The position numbers and the translations under genes were made by a program. This document shows positions 52,747-61,237 of a stretch of 64,000 nt of DNA, in pieces. Each line of letters begins with the position of its first letter. Position 1 is the first letter of the stretch. The DNA lies in the NCBI RefSeq assembly GCF_003096195.1, contig NZ_CP023004.1, positions 1,902,501-1,966,500 on the forward strand, read 5' to 3'. The notes under the pieces are model-generated. The model ran no database searches, was not told the origin of the DNA, and saw only the letters and a list, made by a program, of their open reading frames with translations. Source of the stretch: Ereboglobus luteus. GTDB taxonomy: Bacteria; Verrucomicrobiota; Verrucomicrobiia; Opitutales; Opitutaceae.

Positions 52747-53913
52747 ATGTCCTCCGAACCGACCGCCAATCCTTTCGAGCAACCCGCGCTTCCCCTGCTG
52801 ACAAAGCCGACCAACACCGAGACGAAGCGCATCTTTGTCGCTGCCACGCGCATGAACGACGGCAAGACAACCACCTGCCTCGGCCTCTACGCCGCGCTCC
52901 AGGCGCTTTATCCGCGCGTGGGTTTTATCAAGCCCGTGGGCCAGCGTTTCGTCACCATTGAGGGCACGCTCATCGACGAGGACTCCTACCTGCTCGACGT
53001 GATCTACAAGGTGAGCGTGCCGATCCAGAGCATGAGCCCCGTGACAATCGACAGCACGCTCACGCGCCGCTACATCAAACAGCCCGCCGAGATGCTTGCC
53101 GCGCTCGAGGACAAAATCTGCCGCGCCTTCGACCGGGTCTCCTGGGAAAAGGATTTCACGCTCATCGAGGGCACGGGGCACGCGGGCGTCGGCTCGGTGT
53201 TTGACCTTTCGAACGCGCGCGTCGCGCAACTACTCAACGCAAAAGTGATCCTTGTTTCCCCCGGCGGCATCGGGCGGCCCATCGACGAAATCGCGCTCAA
53301 CAAGGCGCTTTTTGACAAGGCCGGCGTGGAGGTGATCGGCGCGATCCTCAACAAGGTCGAGCCCGACAAGATGGACATGATTTCCGAATACGCGGGCGAG
53401 GGGCTGCGCCGCCTCGGCGTGCCGCTCCTCGGCGTGCTGCCGATTCACCGGATGCTTTCGACGCCGAGCATTTCGCAAATCGCAGAGGAGATCGACGGGC
53501 GCTGGCTCAACGGTCACTGGAATGCGCCGGTGCACCGCGCCGAGCGCGTGATTGTCGGCGCGATGACGGCGAAGGGCATCGTCGATTACCTGCAACCCGG
53601 CGTCGTGATCATCACGCCCGGCGATCGCGACGACATCATCCTCGCCGCCATTTCGAGCGCGCAGCTCTCGGGTGAAAAAACGATTTCGGGGTTGATTCTC
53701 TCAAACGACATCATGCCGCATCCGAAGTTGATGGACTTGCTCGAGCAGACGGAAATCCCGGTGATTGCCGCGCATCGTGAATGCTACGACGTTTCCTCGC
53801 GCATTCACAGCATGACCGTGAAAACGCAGCCGCAGGACACCGACAAATTCCCCGTGATCAAAAAACTCATCATGGATCACGTGGACATGGATCGTTTGCT
53901 CGCGGCATTTTGA
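52747..53913 (+). CDS. AAA/DRTGG-domain protein resembling the N-terminal half of long Pta
   Basis: 388 residues. Residues ~27-235 are a BioD-like P-loop domain (FVAATRMNDGKTTTCLGLYAAL; TLIEGTGHAGVG; NAKVILVSPGGIGRPIDEIALNKALFD), and ~245-355 a DRTGG domain (VGAMTAKGIVDYLQPGVVIITPGDRDDIILAAIS). In E. coli these domains precede the catalytic domain in one 714-residue Pta and make it allosteric. Here the catalytic part is the separate gene upstream (344 + 388 residues, about the long-form total). A regulatory or scaffolding role with Pta is inferred; cobyrinic-acid or dethiobiotin-synthase activity is not expected. Confidence 0.8.
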   Translation: MSSEPTANPFEQPALPLLTKPTNTETKRIFVAATRMNDGKTTTCLGLYAALQALYPRVGFIKPVGQRFVTIEGTLIDEDSYLLDVIYKVSVPIQSMSPVTIDSTLTRRYIKQPAEMLAALEDKICRAFDRVSWEKDFTLIEGTGHAGVGSVFDLSNARVAQLLNAKVILVSPGGIGRPIDEIALNKALFDKAGVEVIGAILNKVEPDKMDMISEYAGEGLRRLGVPLLGVLPIHRMLSTPSISQIAEEIDGRWLNGHWNAPVHRAERVIVGAMTAKGIVDYLQPGVVIITPGDRDDIILAAISSAQLSGEKTISGLILSNDIMPHPKLMDLLEQTEIPVIAAHRECYDVSSRIHSMTVKTQPQDTDKFPVIKKLIMDHVDMDRLLAAF

Positions 53914-54007
53914 CACGCGCGGCGTGAGCGGAATGCGGACGCGCAAGCCGGCGATTTGCCGGGCTGAGGTGTGGTTTGCCTCGTGAAGGCGCCGGGGAGT
54001 TCCCGGC

Positions 54008-55954
54008 CTACTTTTTCTGCCTCTTTTTTCGCTTTGCGCGCTCGATGTTCAGGTAGGTTTTGGTCTGGAGCTGGGTTTCGTAGAACTCCAGCAGGCGCAC
54101 GCCTTCGCGCGGCTTTACGAGGTCCTTGCGGGTCGCGGTGTCGATTTGCGCCTTCATGCGGCGGCAGAGTTCCTCCCACTGGTATTGCACGCCTTCGATC
54201 ACCTCGGCGATGCGGCTGCCATTGATCGCTTCCTCGATGTAAAAGCCGTTCGGTTCGTCGGGCTCGAGGAAGACGTGCGCCTCGCTCACGCGGCCGAAGA
54301 GGTTGTGCAGGTCGCCCATGATGTCCTGATACGCGCCGGTCAGGAATATGCCGAGGTAGTAGGGTTTGCCGTTGAGCGAATGGAGCGTGAGGTAGTCCTT
54401 CGTGTCCTGCAGGTCGATGAAGCTGCTGATCTTGCCGTCGGAGTCGCAGGTGATGTCCACGAGGATCGCGTTGACGGTGGGTTTTTCCTTGAGGCGGTGC
54501 AGCGGCACGACGGGGAAAAGTTGCTTGAGCGCCCAGTGGTCCAGCAGCGATTGGAAGACGGAAAAGTTGCAGACGTATTGGTCGGCGAGGAGTTTTTTGA
54601 GGTCGCGCAACTCCTCGGGCTGGTAGCCGGCCTCGTTGTCCTCGCGGTCGATTTTTTCGCAAATCTGCCAGAAGAGCGACTCGGCGGCGGCGCGGTTTTC
54701 GATGTCGAGGTAGCCGAGGTTGAAGAGCGAAAGCGCCTCCTCTTTTTTCTGGAGCGCGTCGTGGAAGCGCTCGAGGCGTCCGAGGCGCGACTTGTTTTTC
54801 AACTGCGCCTCGAGCGCGTAAACAATGTCGTGCTTTTGCTTCGGCAGGTGCTGCTGGCGGAGCGTCTCCTTTTTGTTGATGCGCTCGAAAACCTCCACGA
54901 CGAGCATGGAGTGTGGCGCGACGATGGCGCGGCCGCTTTCGCTGATGAGGTCGGGCACGCGCACGTTGGAGGCCTCGCAAATGTCCATGACGTTCGAGAC
55001 GACGTCGCGCGCGTATTCCTCGAGCGTATAGTTCATCGACGACTCGAAGTTGGTGCGCGAGCCGTCGTAGTCGACGCCGAGTCCGCCGCCGATGTCGAGG
55101 TAGCCCATCGGGAACCCCATTTTCGCGAGCTGGCAGTAAAAGCGCGTGGCCTCGACGACGGCGTTTTTGATCGTGAGGATGTTCGGCACCTGCGAGCCGA
55201 TGTGAAAATGCACCAGCTTCAGCGATTTTGAGAGCTTGGCGGCCTTGAGTTTTTCGATGGCAAAAAGGATCTCCGCGGTGTTCAGGCCGAACTTTGCGTT
55301 GTCGCCCGACGACGACGACCATTTGCCCTCGCCGCGCGTCTGGAGTTTTATGCGAAAGCCGATGAGCGGCTTCACGTCGAGCTCCTGCGAAATGCGGATG
55401 ATGTCGTCCACCTCGCCCAGTTGCTCGATGACGATGATGATTCGCTTGCCGAGCTTCCGCCCGAGGAGCGCGAGGCGGATGTAGTCGTTGTCCTTGTAAC
55501 CGTTGCAGATGATGAGGCGCTGGTTGCTGTCGTGCATCGCGAGCGCGATCATGAGCTCGGGCTTTGATCCGGCCTCGAGCCCGTGGTTGTAATCCTTGCC
55601 CGCCGACATGATTTCCTCGACCACCTCGCGCAGCTGGTTGACCTTGATGGGGAACACCCCGCGGTAGTCGCCCTTGTAGTTCTCCTCGCGGATGGCGCGG
55701 CGGAACGCCTGGTTGAGCCGTTGCACGCGATGTCGCAGCAAATCCTGAAACCGGATCACCATCGGCGCCTTGATGCCCATGCCCGCGGCCTCGTCAACGA
55801 CGTCCATGATGCGGATTGTCGGGCCGTCCGGAACGGGCCGCACCTCGGCAAAGCCCTCGTCATCAACGCCAAAATGCCCCGTGCCCCAGCGATTGAAACC
55901 GTAGAGTTCCTCGGATTTTTCGACTGACCAGGTGGATGCGGATTGTTTTTTCAA
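54008..55954 (-). CDS. speA: Biosynthetic arginine decarboxylase
   Basis: 648 residues, the full biosynthetic (alanine-racemase-fold) SpeA length. It makes agmatine from arginine, the first step of polyamine synthesis by the agmatine route. Visible: N-terminal WSVEKSEELYGFNRWGTGHFGVDDEG, PLP-Lys104 in VFPIKVNQLREVV, EAGSKPELMIALA, HFHIGSQVPN, YLDIGGGLGVDYDGSRTN, the ESGRAIVAPHSMLVVEV block and the C-terminal CDSDGKISSFIDL and GAYQDIMGDLHNLFG, which carry substrate-binding acids. Cytoplasmic. A second polyamine gene (speB or similar) is not nearby. Convergent with the DRTGG gene. Confidence 0.95.
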   Translation of the reverse strand: MKKQSASTWSVEKSEELYGFNRWGTGHFGVDDEGFAEVRPVPDGPTIRIMDVVDEAAGMGIKAPMVIRFQDLLRHRVQRLNQAFRRAIREENYKGDYRGVFPIKVNQLREVVEEIMSAGKDYNHGLEAGSKPELMIALAMHDSNQRLIICNGYKDNDYIRLALLGRKLGKRIIIVIEQLGEVDDIIRISQELDVKPLIGFRIKLQTRGEGKWSSSSGDNAKFGLNTAEILFAIEKLKAAKLSKSLKLVHFHIGSQVPNILTIKNAVVEATRFYCQLAKMGFPMGYLDIGGGLGVDYDGSRTNFESSMNYTLEEYARDVVSNVMDICEASNVRVPDLISESGRAIVAPHSMLVVEVFERINKKETLRQQHLPKQKHDIVYALEAQLKNKSRLGRLERFHDALQKKEEALSLFNLGYLDIENRAAAESLFWQICEKIDREDNEAGYQPEELRDLKKLLADQYVCNFSVFQSLLDHWALKQLFPVVPLHRLKEKPTVNAILVDITCDSDGKISSFIDLQDTKDYLTLHSLNGKPYYLGIFLTGAYQDIMGDLHNLFGRVSEAHVFLEPDEPNGFYIEEAINGSRIAEVIEGVQYQWEELCRRMKAQIDTATRKDLVKPREGVRLLEFYETQLQTKTYLNIERAKRKKRQKK

Positions 55955-56058
55955 GATGTGTGTAAAGAAAAAATGACCAAGGTTTGTTGCTTGCTATTTA
56001 ATCGGCAGGATTGGTTTACTTCGTGTTTTCTTTTCGCAAAACACTCAACACTCAAATC

Positions 56059-56547
56059 ATGACTATCGCCACTATTTCCAATTTCGCACTGCAAATCATT
56101 GCCCAGGCCGAAGGCGCGCCGGCGAGTCAACCCGCCGCCGGTGGCAGCAACTTCCTCATGCAATTCGGCCCGATCATCCTGATGGTCGTCGCGTTCTATT
56201 TCCTCCTCATCGCCCCGCAGCGCAAAAAACAAAAAGAGCACCAGAAACTCCTCTCCGAGCTCGACTCCGGCGACCAAGTCCTGCTCGCCAGCGGCATCTT
56301 CGGTGAAATCACCAACCGCAAGGACGACCGCTTCGTGGTTCGCATCGCCGACGGTGTGAAGGTCGAGGTCGCGAAAAACTTCGTCCAGACCGTCATCAAG
56401 AAAAAGGCGCCAGCGACCAGAAATAACCCCGCCCCGCCCCTGCGCTTCGCGCGATTCCGGCGCCGGATGTCATCCAAGGACACGGCTCCGGAACGTGAAG
56501 AAGGTGGCAAAAATGCCGTTACGTTTCCCAGCCTCCCCGTTACCTGA
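56059..56547 (+). CDS. yajC: Sec translocon accessory subunit YajC
   Basis: 162 residues from ATG 56059. One transmembrane helix at ~34-55 (FGPIILMVVAFYFLLIAPQRKKQKEHQKLL) and the YajC core SGDQVLLASGIFGEITNRKDDRFVVRIADGVKVEVAKNFVQTVI. YajC is a small partner of SecDF and is upstream of secDF here, as in most bacteria. The family ends soon after VIKKKAP; the additional ~45 residues (RNNPAPPLRFARFRRRM...) look out of frame. A one-base loss near 56405-56416 would restore a stop at 56424-56426, so the tail may be an artefact. 54 bp separate it from secDF. Confidence 0.88.
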   Translation: MTIATISNFALQIIAQAEGAPASQPAAGGSNFLMQFGPIILMVVAFYFLLIAPQRKKQKEHQKLLSELDSGDQVLLASGIFGEITNRKDDRFVVRIADGVKVEVAKNFVQTVIKKKAPATRNNPAPPLRFARFRRRMSSKDTAPEREEGGKNAVTFPSLPVT

Positions 56548-56601
56548 AAAACTCCCCGAACCCCGCGCGGCACAACCAATTTCAACCAATAAAACAAACA
56601 T

Positions 56602-59193
56602 ATGATAAAACGTAACCTCTGGAAGATCATCATCAGCCTTGCGGTGGTGGTCTTTTGCGCAACATCACTGGTTCCGCTCAAGGACCAGGAATTCATCGAC
56701 TTCGTGAAACTCGAAGCCTCGGCCAAGCAATCCGAGTTCAACGCCCTCATGAAAGAGGCCGTCGATCTCAAGGACAAGGGCCGCGCCCGCACCGCCTACC
56801 TCGCCCTCAAGCAGCTGTCCAGCGACCGGAAGATTGACCTCCAAAAGGAATACTTTCCCAACATCGACGTCGGCCGCTCCAAGAACCCCGACACCAAGAA
56901 CGAAATCCTCCTCAAGCACCTGCTCAAGTCGTCCAAGGCCAAGCTCCAGCTCGGTCTCGACCTCAAGGGCGGCGTCGCGTTTACCCTCGAACTTGACGCC
57001 AAGGCCATCGCCGACCTCGACCGCGATGCCCGCGCGGACAAGTTGAAAAAAGCGCAGGAAATCATTGAGAAGCGCATCAACTCCTTCGGTGTCACCGAGC
57101 CCATCATTCGCGCGGTTGGCGACACCCGTCTCGAAGTGCAGCTCCCCGGCGTCAACACCAAGGATGATCCCGGCGTTGTGGACAGCCTCCAAAAGCCCGC
57201 CATGCTGGAGTTCCGTCTCGTGCATCCCTTTGTTTATCCGACCGGTCAGCCCGGCGAGCAAATCCCCGCCGGTTACGAAAAAATGACCTCCGCCGAAAAT
57301 GACGACGGCGGCACCGTTGATCTCTTTGTGCAGCGCCGCCCCCTCGCCGACGGCAAGATTATCAAGCGCGCCTACGCCTCGCTCGACCAGTGGAACAGGC
57401 CGCAAATCAACATGGAATTCACCGACACCGGTCGCGTGAAATTTGCCGAAATCACCCGCGAGGTCGCCCGTTACAGCAAGCAACTCCAGCAGCAATCCGG
57501 CAACCCCGAGGCCCGCGCCAGCATGGCCATCGTGCTCGACGGCAAACTCCAGTCCTATCCCGGCGTGAAGGACGAAATCGACAGCAACGGCGCCGAAATC
57601 ACCGGACGCTTCACCACCATGGAGGCGCAAAACCTCGCCGCCGTGCTCAACAATCCGCTCGACGTCCCCATGCACGTCAGGGAGCAATACGAAATCGGGC
57701 CCTCGCTCGCCGAGGACGCCATTTCCAGCGGTCTGCGCGCCTCCATCATCGGCGCCGCGCTCGTGGCCGCGTTCATGATCATGTTTTATTCGAGCGGCGG
57801 TCTCCTCGCCGTCATCATGCTCGGCATCAACGTCGTTATCATCTTCGGCGTCATGGCCAACTTCAACGCCACCCTCACACTCCCGGGACTCGCCGGTATC
57901 GTGCTCACGATCGGCATGGCGGTTGACGCCAACATCCTTATCTTCGAGCGCATGCGCGAGGAGATACGCGAGGGCAAATCGCTCAGCGCCGCCAACCACG
58001 CGGGCTTCATGAAGGCGCTCTGGACAATTCTCGACGCGCACTTTGTGCAGCTCCTCATTTGCGCCGTCATGATTATTTACGGCAGCGGCCCGATCAAGGG
58101 CTTCGGCGTCACACTCGCCATCGGTGTGTGCTCCACGCTCTTCTCGGTGCTCATCACCGGACACATGCTCCTCGAACTTCTCGTCGACGGCGGCGTGCTG
58201 AAAAAAATCACCATGCGCCACCTCCTCCGCAAGGCTCCGCACTGGGACTTCGTGAAGTGGGGCTGGAAAGCCCTCATCGCCTCGTGGCTCATCGTCGCCA
58301 TCGGCGTCGGCGGCATCATCTACACCGGCAAGGCAATCTACGGCATCGATTTCGCGGGCGGTGACTCCGTTTCGCTCAAGTTCAACAAGGACAAAAAAGT
58401 CGACACCGGCGCCATTCGCGCCGCCGCCACCGGAGCCGGCATCGGCGAGATCATGCCCGCCTACGTCAAGGACATCGGCTCTGACAACGAAATCCTCCGC
58501 GTCGACACCACTTACAACGACGCGCCGAAACTCGTCTCCGCCCTTCAGGCCAAATTCCCCGAGGCCAATTTCCAAAGCCTTGGCGTCAGTTCCGTCGGTC
58601 CCTCCATCGGCAATGAAATCCTCTGGAAGGCCATCACGGCCATCGCCATCGCGATGCTCGTCACGCTCCTCTACATCGCCTTCCGCTTCGAGCTCGGCTT
58701 CGGCATCGGCGCCATGTTCTCGTCGGCGCACGACGTGCTCATGACCGTCGGCGTCTTCGTGATCATCGGCCACGGCTTCCTGGGCTTCCAGTTCACCGCG
58801 CCCATGGTCGCCGGCATCCTCGCCATCACCGGTTACTCGATCAACGAAACCGTTGTTGTGTTCGACCGCATCCGCGAGGAACTGCGCATCAACATGACCG
58901 GCTCGCTCAAGGACATCGTGAACACCGCGATCAACAAGGTCTTCGCCCGCACGATCATGACATCGACGACCACGCTCCTCGCCTCCCTGTCGCTCTTCAT
59001 ATTTGGCAGCGGCGTGCTCAAGGAAATCGCCTTCACGTTCACCGTCGGCATCATCACCTCCACCTTCTCCGCCATCTTCATTTCCTCGCAGGTCTTCTAC
59101 TGGTATCACAGGGGCGACCGCAAGCGCGTTGAAAAACACCAGGACGTGAAGCCCACCTACGAGTGGACCGGCGCCAGCAAGGCCAGCGAATAA
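56602..59193 (+). CDS. secDF: Protein translocase subunit SecDF (fused)
   Basis: 863 residues, SecD and SecF in one chain. The SecD part has TM1 (~7-25), the P1 domain (QLGLDLKGGVAFTLELDAKAI), a head with PTGQPGEQIPAGYEKM, and five further membrane helices including ISSGLRASIIGAALVAAFMIMFY and GLAGIVLTIGMAVDANILIFERMREE. The SecF part begins near residue 540 (WDFVKWGWKALIASWLIVAIGVGG) with IDFAGGDSVSLKF, and the second set of helices includes FSSAHDVLMTVGVF and VVFDRIREELR. Proton-driven SecDF pulls exported proteins through SecYEG and helps their release. Preceded by yajC, followed by recJ after a palindromic spacer. Confidence 0.95.
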   Translation: MIKRNLWKIIISLAVVVFCATSLVPLKDQEFIDFVKLEASAKQSEFNALMKEAVDLKDKGRARTAYLALKQLSSDRKIDLQKEYFPNIDVGRSKNPDTKNEILLKHLLKSSKAKLQLGLDLKGGVAFTLELDAKAIADLDRDARADKLKKAQEIIEKRINSFGVTEPIIRAVGDTRLEVQLPGVNTKDDPGVVDSLQKPAMLEFRLVHPFVYPTGQPGEQIPAGYEKMTSAENDDGGTVDLFVQRRPLADGKIIKRAYASLDQWNRPQINMEFTDTGRVKFAEITREVARYSKQLQQQSGNPEARASMAIVLDGKLQSYPGVKDEIDSNGAEITGRFTTMEAQNLAAVLNNPLDVPMHVREQYEIGPSLAEDAISSGLRASIIGAALVAAFMIMFYSSGGLLAVIMLGINVVIIFGVMANFNATLTLPGLAGIVLTIGMAVDANILIFERMREEIREGKSLSAANHAGFMKALWTILDAHFVQLLICAVMIIYGSGPIKGFGVTLAIGVCSTLFSVLITGHMLLELLVDGGVLKKITMRHLLRKAPHWDFVKWGWKALIASWLIVAIGVGGIIYTGKAIYGIDFAGGDSVSLKFNKDKKVDTGAIRAAATGAGIGEIMPAYVKDIGSDNEILRVDTTYNDAPKLVSALQAKFPEANFQSLGVSSVGPSIGNEILWKAITAIAIAMLVTLLYIAFRFELGFGIGAMFSSAHDVLMTVGVFVIIGHGFLGFQFTAPMVAGILAITGYSINETVVVFDRIREELRINMTGSLKDIVNTAINKVFARTIMTSTTTLLASLSLFIFGSGVLKEIAFTFTVGIITSTFSAIFISSQVFYWYHRGDRKRVEKHQDVKPTYEWTGASKASE

Positions 59194-59195
59194 CA

Positions 59196-59308
59196 CGAAT
59201 GCGGAACTCGGATTGCGGAATGCGGAATCAATGATCCGCGCACTCCGCAAAGCGCGCGCCCTCGTGCCCGCATACATTCCGCATTCCGAAATCCGCATTC
59301 CGCATTTC
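59196..59308. repeat. Intergenic inverted repeat, GCGGAATGCGGA word type
   Basis: A 34-bp inverted repeat: 59196-59229 and 59275-59308, 29 of 34 positions complementary, made of GCGGAAT words. The left arm starts 2 bp after the secDF TAA and the right arm ends 5 bp before ATG 59314. Confidence 0.75.
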
Positions 59309-59313
59309 ACACA

Positions 59314-61035
59314 ATGCGCTGGATATACACGCCCTTTCCAACCGCCGAGGTTGAGAAACTAAGTCACTCCGTGGGCGCAAGCCCCGTGCTGGCCGAGCTG
59401 CTCATGCGCGCCGGCCTGCGCACGCCGGAGGAGGCGAACAAGTTCCTGCATCCCACGCTCAGCGAACTCAACGACCCCTTCCTTCTCAAGAATCTCGAGC
59501 AAGCCGCCATGCGGCTCCGCACCGCCATCGCCAACAAGGAGGAAGTGGTCGTCCTTGGCGACTACGATGTGGACGGCGTCACCTCGACCGCGCTCCTCGT
59601 CAACGCCCTGCGCGCCTTCGGCCTCTTCCCGCGCTTCATCGTCCCGCGGCGCATGGAGGACGGCTACGGCCTCTCGCGCTCGGCCATCGACCGCGCCCTC
59701 GAACTCGGCAAGCCCCAGCTCTTCATCGCCCTCGATTGCGGCACCAACTCGCACGAGGAAGTTGCCTACCTCATCTCGCAGGGTATCGACGTCCTTGTCG
59801 TTGACCATCACCGCTCCCGCGAGAAAACCCTCGAGCAGGGCATCCTCGTCAACCCCCACGTCTCCGAGGACGAGGGTGACGAACCTTGGCGCAATCTCTG
59901 CACCGTCGGCCTCGTTTTCAAACTCGCGCACGGCCTGCTCAAGCTGCTCCGCACCGAAAACAACGAGACAGCCTTCAAGATAAAACTCCGCGACTCGCTC
60001 GACCTCGTCGCCCTCGGCACCGTCGCCGACCTCGTTCCCCTCCACGGCGAAAATCGCATCCTCGCCCGCACCGGCCTGCGCATTCTCCAAAAGACAAAGC
60101 GCCCTGGCGTGCTCGCCCTCATGCAAGTCGCCGGGGTCAATCCCGAAAACGACATCATGCCCGTTGATGTCTCCTTCCGGCTCGGCCCCCGCATCAACGC
60201 CAGCGGACGCCTCGCCGACGCCGCCATCTCCGTCGAGCTCATGCTCTCCGACGACGCCGAGTTCTGCACCAAAACCGCGCAGGAACTCGACGCCTTCAAC
60301 CGCGAGCGTCAGGACATCGAGCGCCAGATGACCGAGGAGGCCGAGCGCATGGTCGAAACCCTCTACGCCGACCGGCCCGGTTTTGTTCTCTATTCCGAAA
60401 ACTGGCACCCCGGCGTGGTCGGCATCGTTGCCGGGCGCATTTCGCGCAAATACCACCGCCCCACCGTCGTCCTCGGACATGAAACCGAGCAGGCCAAGGG
60501 CTCTGGACGCAGCGTTGACGGCATCAACCTCGTCGAGGTTCTCGGCGCCTGCGCCGAACAACTCAACAGCTGGGGCGGACATCCCATGGCCGTCGGTGTC
60601 TCGCTCGTGCATCAAAACATCGACACCTTTCGCGACCAGTTCGAGAAAGCCGTCGTCGCTCATGCCGGAAGCGCCATTCCCGAGCCCACGCTCGACATCG
60701 CCGCCTGGCTCCAGCCCGAGCAAGTCCGCGAAAACCTGATGGACGAAATCTGCACTCTGCATCCCTTCGGACAGGGCAACCCCGAGCCCGTTTTTGGCAT
60801 TCGCGGCATCGTCCTCGATCATCGCCCCGATGTTTTCAAGCAGCAGCATTTCCGCTTCCATTTTGACGACGGCCTTGGTCGTCGCCTTTTCGGTGTCGCT
60901 TGGAAAATGGCCGGCCGCATTCCCCCTGTCGGCGAACCAATCGACATCGCCGTCAAAATCGCCTGGAACCATTTTAACGATCGCAAGCTCCTCCAGATGG
61001 AACTCATCGACTGGCACCGCACCGCCACACCGTGA
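59314..61035 (+). CDS. recJ: Single-stranded-DNA-specific exonuclease RecJ
   Basis: 573 residues, DHH phosphoesterase family. Motif order: VVLGDYDVDGVTSTAL (~78-93), LFIALDCGTNSHEEV, VLVVDHHRS (DHH), SLDLVALGTVADLVPL and, in the DHHA1 part, FRLGPRINASGRLADA, VGIVAGRISRKYHRPTVV, GSGRSVDGINLVEVL, SWGGHPMAVG; the C-terminal OB-like domain contains FGQGNPEPVFGI. RecJ degrades 5'-ended single strands in recombination and mismatch repair. Full length with no anomaly. The upstream spacer (59194-59313) is a palindromic word repeat. Confidence 0.95.
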   Translation: MRWIYTPFPTAEVEKLSHSVGASPVLAELLMRAGLRTPEEANKFLHPTLSELNDPFLLKNLEQAAMRLRTAIANKEEVVVLGDYDVDGVTSTALLVNALRAFGLFPRFIVPRRMEDGYGLSRSAIDRALELGKPQLFIALDCGTNSHEEVAYLISQGIDVLVVDHHRSREKTLEQGILVNPHVSEDEGDEPWRNLCTVGLVFKLAHGLLKLLRTENNETAFKIKLRDSLDLVALGTVADLVPLHGENRILARTGLRILQKTKRPGVLALMQVAGVNPENDIMPVDVSFRLGPRINASGRLADAAISVELMLSDDAEFCTKTAQELDAFNRERQDIERQMTEEAERMVETLYADRPGFVLYSENWHPGVVGIVAGRISRKYHRPTVVLGHETEQAKGSGRSVDGINLVEVLGACAEQLNSWGGHPMAVGVSLVHQNIDTFRDQFEKAVVAHAGSAIPEPTLDIAAWLQPEQVRENLMDEICTLHPFGQGNPEPVFGIRGIVLDHRPDVFKQQHFRFHFDDGLGRRLFGVAWKMAGRIPPVGEPIDIAVKIAWNHFNDRKLLQMELIDWHRTATP

Positions 61036-61091
61036 GGATTTTTTAGGCTCTGGCGTTTTAGTTTTTTAAATTTCAAAAACTCGTTCGGCAA

Positions 61092-61149
61092 AATTTCAAA
61101 TCTCTCCAAATCATACCGATTTGTTTTTTGGAATCTGGGATTTGAAATT
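61092..61149. repeat. Perfect 11-bp intergenic inverted repeat
   Basis: AATTTCAAATC (61092-61102) and its exact complement (61139-61149) in the recJ-helicase spacer. Unlike the other word-type repeats it does not lie at the stop and start codons. Confidence 0.5.
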
Positions 61150-61237
61150 ATCGGCGGGCTCTCGGCTCTGTGCGTGCCCCAACATCTCCATTGCTCCGCC
61201 CATGTTTCGTGTTTCAGTGTTCGGTTCTTTCACCGCC

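Noticed and set aside
52747-53913. BioD (dethiobiotin synthase) for the P-loop protein
   Set aside because: It has a DRTGG domain and a Pta-like arrangement next to pta; no biotin genes are near.
56665-59310. An 881-codon open frame antisense to secDF
   Set aside because: It is a mirror of a strongly conserved gene; the Gly/Asp/Glu/Val-heavy composition without domains is typical of antisense frames in GC-rich genes.
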